Part shown: positions 33,195-43,067 of the stretch, piece after piece
Numbering within the stretch: the stretch's first letter is position 1
How the letters are laid out: each line of letters begins with the position of its first letter
NCBI GenBank assembly: GCA_003117195.1
Contig: BDSI01000074.1
Coordinates: 513,622-577,621 of the forward strand
Source of the DNA: Eudorina sp. 2006-703-Eu-15
Taxonomy: Eukaryota > Chlorophyta > Chlorophyceae > Chlamydomonadales > Volvocaceae
Direction of reading: 5' to 3'
DNA: 64,000 nucleotides
The notes under the pieces: model-generated
What the model was told of the DNA's origin: nothing
The model's database searches: none
What the model saw: the letters and a program-made list of their open reading frames with translations, nothing else
Position numbers and translations under genes: made by a program

Positions 33195-35045
33195 ATGTCT
33201 CTTTCCGCGCCCGCTCGGTCACAGCCCCTCCGCGCGCACGGCCTGGAATGGCTGCCGGCGCCGGCCCCGCCGGACGGTCCTTCGAGCACCACGCAAGCAC
33301 CACCACGACCGCCGCGCCCTCTCGTGGTGATCCTGCCCTGGATGTGGGCCGCGCGCGCTGCGGTCTCACGACACGCCGCGCTGTACCACAGCCTGGGTTG
33401 CGATGTCGCCGTGTTCTCCGGCTGGCCCCCGCTGTCCGTCTGGCTGCCCTCCCTGGCGCGGCGGAACGCCTCCGCGCTACTGTCTGGCCTGGCGGCGCAC
33501 CTGCGAGATGACCCTCGTGACGTACTGATTGCGTGCTTCAGCGGCGCCGCCAAGGGCATCCTGGCCCCACTGTTGGATCTGCTCTTCCCGGGGGTGACTG
33601 CGGCGGCCGTTGCCGCCGCCCAGCCGCCGGGGGCGCCCCAGTCCGCCGCGGCTGAGCAGGCGTGCCCGTCCACCAGCGAGGGGACACCGGCCCCCACGCC
33701 GTCAGCTGCTGCCGCAGGCGTCGCTAACCCCATCCGCCGCCTCCTCGTGCTGCTGCCCGGTCCCCTGGCAGCACGTCTCGGCGGGGTGGCAGACCCGCCG
33801 CCCCGGCCTGCCCAGCCGGCCCCGCAGCCGCCATCCCAGCCTCGGGACCTCGCGGCGGCCCTGCTGCTCAGCCACCTGCGAGGAGTCCTCTTCGACTCGG
33901 GGCCCGTTGACTTTGACTCGAGCGTGGGCGTGCGTCTGTTCGCCACAGCCCGCAACCCGGCCCTGCGCAGCCTGCAGGCCGCTGCCGGGTCCGTCGCCGC
34001 CGGCGCGCTGGACTTCTGTCTCCACGAGGCCTTCGAGTCACAGCGCCGGTCCATGTGGGTCGGCCTGCGCGCCTGCCTGGCTGCGGCGCGGCTGCCGGTG
34101 CTGTTCCTGTACAGCTGGCGAGGGGACGCATTGGCGGACCCACAGCCGATACATGCGATGGCGGTGGCGCTGAGGGTTGATGCCGCTGCTGCAGCCACTG
34201 CATCGTCGCCGACGGCGTCCTCGGAGTTCACGACGGCGGCAGCGCCAGGCGCTGCGGGCGGCGCGGCTGCGGCAGCTGGTAGGGGCGGTGACGCCTGCAG
34301 CTGCAGCGGGGCGGGGCCCGGTGGAGCGGGCCGCAACAGCTGCGGTGCGGCTTCACACGAGGGTCCTGCTGGGTCCTGCAGCGCCTGCGGGAGGGCGGCG
34401 GCGGCGCCGCGGCATGGAGGTGGCTGGCCAGCATCCGGCAGTGGCAGCAGTAGTAGCACTAGCAGCACTAGCAGCACTAGCACTAGCAGCAGCAGTAGCA
34501 CTAGTAGCCGTGACGACATTGAAAATGCCTCGAGGCCGTCGCGGTCCGACACGGCCGGCAGCCACCCCGGGGATCAGGCGGGCGGGGACGGCGCGGCCTC
34601 CGCCACCGCTCCCCCTCGCTCGCCCGCCAGGACGACGAGCGGCGCAGGGGGCCCTGGGAACCCACGCGCCGCCGCAAGTGACGGCAGATGCCGCGCCAGC
34701 GGCGCAACCGGGGGCTGCGGTTGCGGCAGCGGCAGCAACAGCCGGGCGGTTGCTTCGCAACCTGACCGGGCCGCGCCGCCGCTGAGTCAATGTCCGGCCT
34801 GCCGACGTGCCGCCGCCTACGGAGGGGACCCGGTGCGGGTTTGGGAACAGGGCTGGGACGTGTCCGGCCACGTAGCCCACCTGCGGCAGCACTCGGACCA
34901 GTACCGCTACGTGGTGCAGGGGTTCCTGGACAGCTGTCTGTCTCGAGGCGGCGGGGCGCCGACCGGGAGCGGGCCCGGGAGTGTCAGCAAAGCGTCAGTT
35001 GGTGGTGCGCGGAGTGGGGCGGGGGCGCCGGCAAGTAAGCTGTGA
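33195..35045 (+). CDS. TMEM53/DUF829-type alpha/beta-hydrolase with large low-complexity insert
   Basis: Intronless frame of 616 residues. The N-terminal third has the DUF829 (TMEM53) layout: strand PLVVILPWMWA, then HAALYHSLGCDVAVF, then the nucleophile-elbow region ACFSGAAKG near residue 116. A second family segment is RGVLFDSGPVDFDSS followed by LPVLFLYSWRGDALADPQPI. The closing segment GWDVSGHVAHLRQHSDQYRY near residues 550-575 supplies the expected His region. Between residues ~335 and ~540 lies a Ser/Gly/Ala insert encoded partly by AGCACTAGC repeats. TMEM53 relatives are reported at the nuclear envelope in animals; enzymatic activity is unproven. No obvious membrane helix is seen here. 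The start was chosen as the first in-frame ATG; the next gene upstream ends 165 bases before it. Confidence 0.82.
   Translation: MSLSAPARSQPLRAHGLEWLPAPAPPDGPSSTTQAPPRPPRPLVVILPWMWAARAAVSRHAALYHSLGCDVAVFSGWPPLSVWLPSLARRNASALLSGLAAHLRDDPRDVLIACFSGAAKGILAPLLDLLFPGVTAAAVAAAQPPGAPQSAAAEQACPSTSEGTPAPTPSAAAAGVANPIRRLLVLLPGPLAARLGGVADPPPRPAQPAPQPPSQPRDLAAALLLSHLRGVLFDSGPVDFDSSVGVRLFATARNPALRSLQAAAGSVAAGALDFCLHEAFESQRRSMWVGLRACLAAARLPVLFLYSWRGDALADPQPIHAMAVALRVDAAAAATASSPTASSEFTTAAAPGAAGGAAAAAGRGGDACSCSGAGPGGAGRNSCGAASHEGPAGSCSACGRAAAAPRHGGGWPASGSGSSSSTSSTSSTSTSSSSSTSSRDDIENASRPSRSDTAGSHPGDQAGGDGAASATAPPRSPARTTSGAGGPGNPRAAASDGRCRASGATGGCGCGSGSNSRAVASQPDRAAPPLSQCPACRRAAAYGGDPVRVWEQGWDVSGHVAHLRQHSDQYRYVVQGFLDSCLSRGGGAPTGSGPGSVSKASVGGARSGAGAPASKL
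34440..34510 (+). repeat. Coding AGCACTAGC/AGCAGT repeat (poly-Ser/Thr)
   Basis: Imperfect trinucleotide and 9-base units encode a Ser/Thr run in the insert of the DUF829 protein. Confidence 0.85.
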
Positions 35046-36421
35046 GGGTGAGTGAGCTGTGAGTCCGGTTGGGCCAGGGCGGGGCGCAGGAGGTTACTGA
35101 TGGGTGGAAGGGCCAGACTGTCCTGGAGCGGGGCCTTGGACCGCAGGGTCCTGCGTAGCGCCGATGGCGGGGAGCAACGGAAGCTGTAGCGTCGTGGCAT
35201 TGGCTGCACGCGCCGTGTGCGGCCAAGAGTGAGCGCGGCGGGCCTTGCAGCTGATGAGGCTGACTGTCGGCACAGCTGACCCTGCCCAGTGCCCACTGAT
35301 CACAGCCAGTACGACCTGGACGTGGTGGCCGAGACCCAGGCTGACGACGCGACGATGCCCCGCGCGTGCGAGTGCGTTCCATGGGCCGCTCATTGATTGT
35401 GATGACCGAAACCCTCACGCCAGCCCCATGCACACGGGGTGAAGGGAGGCAACGGGTGGCGGTGGTCGCGACGGGCATTGGTCTGTTGGTCTGGGTGATG
35501 GGCTCCGCGGCGAGGTGTTCAGGATGCGCGGGAGGCGGGGTCGGCGTTTGCGGGTACGTCGCTTGACCTGTTGCCTTGTACCTGATCCCCTGCCTGGTAT
35601 ACCGTATCTGGTGCGAGGACGGTCACAGGCCGGTGCTTCGAGACGTAGGCGCTGCTTCATGTGGAGTGTTTGGTAGATGGCCGGGTTGGCGCGATTGATA
35701 TCCGACCTAGGAGGTCAGCTTTGGGGTGAAAAAGGACAACCTTCGGATGCGGCCGCGACGTTTGATGTGTGTGTTTGTGTGTTTGTGACCCGGCCTCCAG
35801 GGTGCCTTCCTATATCAGACCTTTACCCGGACCCTCACCACCAACAGAACGTGAGCGGCGCGCCCCACGCAGGGCAGATGGGGGCCGCGTGCGAGGTAGA
35901 TTGGAGGGTGTAACTTGTCTGCGTGCTTTGGCCGAGGGAGCAGAGTGCCCGCAGGACCGGACTGAGCCGCCCTGAACCCTGCTACGGAGCACGCTTGAGG
36001 CCTCAAAACGCCGTCGCCGAATCACTCGTCCGATCCAGCTGCTGGGAGCTGGGTGCTCAGGGCCGCTCCTTTTCCTGCGAAAGGCCGTTTCGCCAGACAA
36101 CTGTCCTGCCGCCTTGGCGGTGGGGCCTGCTGGGGCTTGCCCTGGTATACACCGGTGATTCCTTTGGGGTCCGCTGTAACGTTCATTCATTCATTCAACT
36201 GTCTACCCGGCACCAAACTCTGCCAAGGCAGCCAGGAACAGGCACGGTTGCTGGAGATGAGTCCGGCAGTCGTCCACGGACCGAAACCGTCCAGGAGTAA
36301 ACCAGAACATATGTACAACAGGACACATTCCTGTGGAAGGCAGCGCCGCCCCAAGTGGACGGACGTCACGGCCGCGCTCCGACCGGCCCCCGCTGAGCTG
36401 TGTGTCCACCTCTATTCCGCT
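35046..36421. other. Convergent 3' flanks of the DUF829 and TIR genes
   Basis: Contains the DUF829 3' UTR with a TGTAA at 35909. I saw no minus-strand TGTAA for the TIR gene. No domain-bearing frame was found. Confidence 0.5.
35909..35913 (+). terminator. TGTAA polyadenylation signal of the DUF829 gene
   Basis: First plus-strand TGTAA after the stop, about 865 bases downstream. Confidence 0.4.
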
Positions 36422-39400
36422 CTACCGCCGATGCCAGCCGCCCTTCTTTCCGGCCTCGTCGGCCTGCTCCGAAACCACTCCGCCGCCCGTTCCGCGCGGC
36501 GCCGGGTCCATCACACACCCGGGCCCCACCACCAGCCGGCTACCCGCGCCCGCCACCTCGCCCGCCATTTTATTGTTCTTCACGACGCAGCCCCTCAGCT
36601 CCAGCAGCCCCCCGTCGCGCAACGCCACGCCCCCGCCCGCGTTCTGCAGCAGCCGACAGTCCGCAGCGGTGGCGGCGCTGCCGGGCCCCCACACCACGAA
36701 CCCCGCCACCTGGTTGCCCGTCGCCTCGCAGCCCGCCAGCTCCCCGTGGCCCCCGTCGCTCAGCAGTGCTCCCGCCTGGCCGTTGTACGAGAGCGTAACC
36801 TGCCGCCGTGGCGAGGGCGAGGCGGGCCGAACCACGTGACTCTGATTCATATCGAGCCAATACCAACCCCTACAGGGGACGGACTGAGTCCACAGTCCGT
36901 TCACCGATCATCTGCCAGTACGGCACTGCCCCAGGGGGACAAGATGAGGTGCAGGTGGGGAACGAGCAGCAGCTGGGGCACAGGAGTAGGAGTCGTGCCC
37001 CCCAAAGGCGCAAACCTGCGCCGACCCGTGGGTCCAGACGTACCTGACGCAGCGCGCACGCGGATCCCTGTCCGCGGGCCAGCGCCCCGTGGGCCTTATT
37101 TCCCTTGCAGGTGCAGCTGGTGAGGGAGGCCTGCCCACCGGTCGCCACCAGCAACCCGGACTGTGCGCGCCGCCGCAGACACCGACGGGCGGCCACGAGT
37201 CCGGTAGTCCAGAAGGTGATGAGCATCGCGCGCCCAGCAGACGAAGAAGCGGAGGGCGCACGACGACGACGTGGCGGAACGAAATTCGTCATAAGAGATG
37301 CATAGCAGCATAGGTAAGCCGAGTTGTCGTGATTTGCTGTCAGAACTTGGCGCCATGCAGTTGCCGCGGTGAGGCCTCACAATCTCACATGCAGGAAGCA
37401 GAGGCGCGATGCCCGAATGGCGGAGCACTGGCTGCGGACTGCGGTACGCGCGGACAGGAATGCTGCGAATCAACGGCTCGGACCGACCTCTTTCCCCCTC
37501 CCTGGCACGCTGGCAGTGCGCACCCCCGCTCCTGCTGGCGGCCGCGGCGCCCCACCATAACGTCATACTGCGCTCCCGGTCTGACACTGCCGGCAAGGAC
37601 CCGAGGACACCCAGTCAGGAGGCGAAAGACCTGACCTGACATGCCCTGACATGCCCTGCGTTCATCCGTCGCCCTTCCGCTGGCCTTCCGCCTCCTCCCG
37701 GCTCCCACCCACCCACCTGGCCGTTCATTGAGAACTTGCACTCCACAGCCACCAGGCGGCTTCCCGGCTCGCTGACCTCCGCGCCCGCAAGCCGGTTGCT
37801 GACCACCTCACAGCCCACCAGTTCCGCGCTTGCACCGCCGTACAGGTTGATGCCCGCCTGCCGAGACGCAACACCGTTGCGGTCAGGGCGGCACGGGTGA
37901 GCGGCATGGGTTACGGGGTGCGTCGCGCTCTAACGAGGAGGTCAAAGCCCGGGGCTGCTGTACAGCGGTGGCAGAGACGGCGATGGGTGATGGAGTAAGC
38001 ATCGGACGGGCGGCTGTGACGATGTCGGATAGGCGCTTAGCTTGCACATTTGCACGCGCAACATTCCATCTCAGGATGGACATGAGCGGACGGGACAGGC
38101 CGCCTTGCAAACCCATCAAGGTGGGGTAAACCCCCCGAGGTCCCCGCCCTTGATTGCCGCGGATCTGGGTCAGGATATCCACACAGCCCTTGCTGGCGTC
38201 TGGGAACAGGCAGGTTATCGTATCGAGCCCCGTGCCGCATCCGTGTTGGCGCCCGGTGGCTGCTGCGCGTGCTCCGCTGCGCGTGCGTCCGCCCCGCGCT
38301 CCCCTTCGCGCTGCGGAGGGCTGGGGGTCCCCATCCCGGCCTGCGCGGCACAGGGAGTCCTGGCAGCCCCAGCCAAGCCGCTCCGGTAATGAGTAGGTTA
38401 CACGGTAGTTGGCAGATGTTTTGGTAGGTTAGTTGGTGGTTTGGTGGTTACAGGTATCGCACCTGGCACCCCGACACGACGCAGCTGTCCGCCCGCAGCC
38501 GCGCCCCGCTGCCCGCCAGCACTCCGTTGTGCTCCGCCGAGTCAAGCACGCTGCACCCCGCCAGCTGCGCGGCCCCGCCCGCCTCCAGCTGCAGGCAGGG
38601 GCCCGAGCAGCGCTGCAGCCGACACGACTGGGCCACCAGCGTGCTGCCCGCGTCGCGCACCCAGGCGCCGCCGCCGGCGGCCGACTCCAGCTGCACGTCG
38701 CGCAGGGCGGCGGTGGCGCCGCCCGCCAGCCACATGGCCAGATGGGGCCCCATGTTGTTGAGCTGCGGGTTCAGGGGTCCAAGGGGAGCCCCCGGACGTA
38801 GCGAAAGTGAGGAGCGTACGACTCAGCGATGGCAGGAGCGGACATCCCAGCGACGGTGCGGAGGGTGAGGACATCCCAGCGGCGACGGACTTCAGGGTCC
38901 GGTCCGGGAGAGAGATGGAGCTAAAGGACGATGCGGGTAGAGGGCATGCACCTCGTCGCGGTGTCGCCGGGCCACTGCTAAAACGAGGGCTGAGGCCGAA
39001 GGGTACAAGGGTATCGGGTCCGGTGCCGCGTGCCCAACACAGCCAACACAGCACGGCTGACAGCATCGGGGCGGGTGCCCCGAGGTGCACCTCATCCGCT
39101 CATCCCGGCACTCACCTGGCACCGCAGCATCCGCACTCCCACCGCGCCCGCCAGCACCACCATGGCTCGACCCGCCTCGTACGGCGCCCCCAGCACCTTG
39201 CCGGCACCGCCCGTCAGCGCCACACCGCGTGGCCCCCCCTGGCGCTGCTCCGTGATCACCGACAGCGTGTCCAGCACCACCCCCGCCCCCAGGATCCGGA
39301 GCTCTTGGTCGTGTCGCAGCAGCAGGGCACCGTTGCGGAGGGTAACGTGGGGCCGGTCGATGAGCAGCGTGCCACCGGCGGCGGGCGTGCCGGCGTCGGG

Positions 39401-41182
39401 CGCGATCTGCCCCGGCGGCGCGGCGGCGCCAAGCGGTTTGCGCTCTAGCAGCGGCAGGTCGCCCGAGAAGTTGTCGCCCCCGAGGTCGAATATGGTTGGC
39501 CGTACAGTCATGGCGATTCGGTCCGCCAGCTCCTGCGGATTGCGTGGATCCCGTAAGGGGCCTCAGAGCGAGAGGGTGGCGGGGTGAAGAGGGGTGCGAG
39601 GTGGCGAGGTGGAGGGGTGACGCACGGAGGAAAGGCGAACACCTGGCGTCCGGTCAGCTGTGCTGTAACACTTGTCTGTAAATAACGGTAGGTTGAAATT
39701 GTTGGCCCTAACAACGCAATCCACCGACGCAACCGCACCTGCAGCTTCCCCGTGTAGCAGCGCACCACAGCGTAGTCCGACTCGGGCGGGTCCGTAGGGC
39801 CCGGCTGGAAGCACCACTCCAGGGAAGGCGCCGGCGCAACGCCGGCCGCCGCATCCAATGCTGCGCCGCCGGCACCGCCGCCGCCGCCGCCACTGCCGCC
39901 GGCACCGCCGCGAGAGGGTGCACTCCCGCCGGCGGCAGCCGCCGCTGGCGTCGCCGCCGGCGCCTGCGCCTGCGCCGGCGAGCACCCTGCCGCCTGCAGC
40001 CGCTCCAAAAGCTCCCCCATGACGCCCTCCAAGATTGTACGGCAGAGAGGACGAGTCCCCCGCGGCACGCGCTGCAGTGGTGCCAGCACCGGTTCCAGGG
40101 TGGGTGTCGTCGGCGGCCAGGGTCCCGAGTGCCATAGCGGCAGCAGCGCGCCGGCGTCGGGGGGCAGCGACGTCTCCGCGGCGCGCAGCTCCCGAGCGGC
40201 CTCGGGTCGCGAACCGTAACTGTAATGCATGTGTGTAAAAGATAACTGAGCCGCGAGAAGCGAAGAGAGAGAGAGAGAGAGTGTGTGTGTGTGTGTGAGG
40301 CGAGACGGCCCGTATTAACCCCTGATTGAGATCCTGGCGGGGTTGTCGAAACCCACATTGGGAGGAGGGTGCTTCTCGCGTCCATGGTGGCGTGCAATTT
40401 TAGATGGCAGCAGACTGACCAATTAATCAATGAGATTGCGGCCTGGGGGTTTTACGTAAAAGCTACAACTTAAGTCGCATCTTCGAAGGGCTAAAGCGGG
40501 TCGTGGGCGAAGCATGCCAAAGTGCGGCTCCGCCCAGACGGTGGAAACCTCTACCGTATGTAACCTATCTGCTCCGAAACCGCTCCCTTCCCTGAATCCT
40601 GAACCCCGCCACTGCCGCCATGAAGACACTCACTGTTCCGAAACCACAGCCACGAACGCCTGGCACTGCTCCACCAGCTGCTGCATGCGCGCCTGCCAAG
40701 AGACCTCCAGACCCATCTGAACGCCAGCGGCCAGGGGGCGGCCGCGGATCGCGGCGGCCGCCGGCGCCGCTGCGGCGCCGCCGTCTCCGCCAACAGCAGC
40801 GGTGGCGGCGAACACTTCAGCATCTGGGTCGGACTCCCCCAGTATGACCACGTAGCCTTTGGAGGTCAGCCAGTCGCGCACACGCACAACGGCGCCGTCA
40901 CCGCCCTCCGCCCGCTGATCGCCTGTATCAGCTGGGTGGTAGCTGAGGTAGACGTGGCCGGGCCGCGGGCCAGCGGCAACCGTAGCTGCGCGGAATTTTG
41001 TTGGAGCGCGAGCGGTTATGGATGCGCTTGTGTGTATGTGGGTGTGGGTGTGGGCTGTGAACACGGGAGGTTCGCCGCCAGTACTGGTGGGAGTCCTGTA
41101 CCCGCTAGGCAAGAGTCGCACCTGCTGCAGCACCCGCGTTTGAAGCTGTATTGGGTTTTGATGATGAACACCCCGCGCCCAT
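36422..41182 (-). CDS. Lipid-anchored TIR domain-beta-helix protein (748 residues)
   Basis: Exons: 41182-41122, 40985-40634, 40219-39739, 39532-39116, 38762-38463, 37857-37717, 37160-37044, 36799-36422; every junction is GT-AG and in phase. The N-terminus MGAGCSSSKP fits the MGxxxS myristoylation consensus, with Cys5 for palmitoylation. Residues ~31-195 form a TIR domain: HVYLSYHPAD first strand, RVRDWLTSKGYVVILGES, then MQQLVEQCQAFVAVVSEHYG and ARELRAAE. Glu148 aligns by position with the catalytic Glu of TIR NADases. An Ala/Gly-rich insert replaces much of the BB-loop region. A Pro/Ala/Gly linker (~206-255) leads to a right-handed parallel beta-helix (residues ~310-745), with repeats such as LLELRGCVVKNNKMAG and AELVGCEVVSNRLAG. 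Known: TIR domains signal by NAD+ cleavage or assembly, and beta-helices bind carbohydrate or protein. Inferred: a membrane-tethered sensor. No kinase, LRR or NB-ARC domain is present. Confidence 0.88.
40264..40297 (+). repeat. (GA)n(GT)n microsatellite
   Basis: GA dinucleotides run directly into GT dinucleotides in intron 2 of the TIR gene. Confidence 0.9.
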
Positions 41183-43067
41183 GGTTGCACTGCGCCCTTG
41201 CAAGCCACGGAAAAGGCGTCGAGCGAGCCAACTTCGCCTGCACTTCGCGATGTCACCCTAGTCGAGATGCTCACAAAACACAATTCAAGCGGATGTTTTC
41301 AAAACGAATTCTTTCCGTTTAATTTATTTTGCCTGTCGCGCTGTCGGTTAACCGACGAAGAATGGCATGTGAACGGTACACACGTAGACAAGTAAATGGG
41401 TTTGAAATTGTTTGTATGTAGAGTTAGTAGCTCAATATAACTGTATGATATTAAGTAACGTGCCATCGACAGTGAAATGTTCGTCAGACCACATGACCCA
41501 TCCCAACTCGGTTCGTGCCAGGCTACTTTTCATCCACTTTGAACGTCAGAACGATACCAACACGGCAGAAAGCGTGATTTCAGCGGCCACTGCGCGCCGT
41601 ACGCTGCGACGGCTTTGATGCCGTACAAATGACTGTACCTTTGGCGGGTAGAAGGGGAAGGGGCGGAAAGGGAGGTGTTGACTCGAATGAAAAGCAAGGC
41701 AAAGGTGGGGAAAACAGCGGGCGCTACCCCCTCAACCTCTTTCCGTATTGACGGTGGTGGCCGAGGTGGCCGGACGAAGTTTATTGGGGCAAGAACGAAG
41801 TGCGGAAAGATGGGGCCGCCAGACTATGCCGGTTGCGCTTGGGGCCTGGGCGGCTTGCGGATCGGACTCCGACCCTAGCCTGAATCTAGGGGGCTTAACT
41901 TCGTTCCACGCTTCGGAAATCCAAGGAGCCCTCGGGCCCCGCCCTTACGGACGGTAATGCTCACTACCTCGACGGTTTCGTGTTGCACAGCCTGACGGCG
42001 GGGCCTAGCGGGACCATACAGCTTGCGAGTTGACGCAGGCGGGGCCGCCATGATGTAAAGGTGTCGGGGGACTCAACTCGCAGGAGGCTGGAAGGCTGTA
42101 CGGCGGCCGTATGTGGGTGCAATTCGTCGCCTGGTGTTTAGTTGCTGCCGCCTCCGCCTTCCCCTCCACGGTTCCAGAATGCGGATGCTGTAGGGCAGAA
42201 CGACATAATCCAAGACCCGGTTGGTGAGCCAGATTATGTTGACAGGTAATGACACAGGACTCCATCCCATTTACATGTCAGGCTACCCCTGTTCCAGGGC
42301 GGAGCTCGGCGCAGCATGACATGGCTGTTCTCATCTCGCAGCATGCGCACCGCAGTTTACGTCAGTGTCTGCCGATACGGCCCTTCCAGTCGTGCCTGAC
42401 CCTGCCTGAAGGCGGGCATGCCGACCCAAATTACCTAGTTCTCATCGTGGCCCGCAAGACACACCCTGCGCCACGACGTACGGCGGCTAGGGACTGCCCG
42501 AGGTACCACTCCCTGTACACCTCCACTCAAGACCACCGACAGCCGCTTGCCTGTCACGCTGGTCCGCGTGGATCAGTCAGCCGGACAGCTAGATAGCCTC
42601 CTTCCCCGCAAAAAACGCCTCAATTCAAACACGCACGCAGCCGCCCGCTCAATGAAGCGGGCAACGTCGCAGCGCGACACCAGTCCTTGTCATCACGCGC
42701 GCGCCAGACATGCCAACACTTTCCTCCGCACGCACACACTTCGCCAACGCGGTCTTCGCATGGCCATGCACGCGACACCTCGCACATATGCGCAAGCACG
42801 GTAAATACGCACACCTACCCGGCCCCGTGTGTGCGCACACTCCCCCTCCCCCCCGTGTGGTCTCCTGCAACCCCCAAGACCGTACACGCGTCGTTGTCAG
42901 CCACTCCACGCGAGCGCTGTCGGTGAATCACGTCCACTGTCCCGAAACACAATACACGTATGTACAAGTTAGGAAATGGCGGGCAAGCGCTTGCCTCCTC
43001 GCCTCCGTTGCCGCGGGTCTGTGACCCTGACGTAGAGCAGCAAGCAACGCCTGTGCTCCCCAGTTAT
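41183..43067. other. TIR gene promoter region and FLA10 3' flank
   Basis: Both neighbours are on the minus strand. The right part is the FLA10 3' UTR down to a minus-strand TGTAA at 42271-42275. The AT-rich stretch 41260-41640 probably contains the TIR promoter. No coding exon is supported. Confidence 0.5.
42271..42275 (-). terminator. FLA10: TGTAA polyadenylation signal of FLA10
   Basis: TTACA on the plus strand is the first minus-strand TGTAA after the FLA10 stop codon, about 800 bases downstream. Confidence 0.45.
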
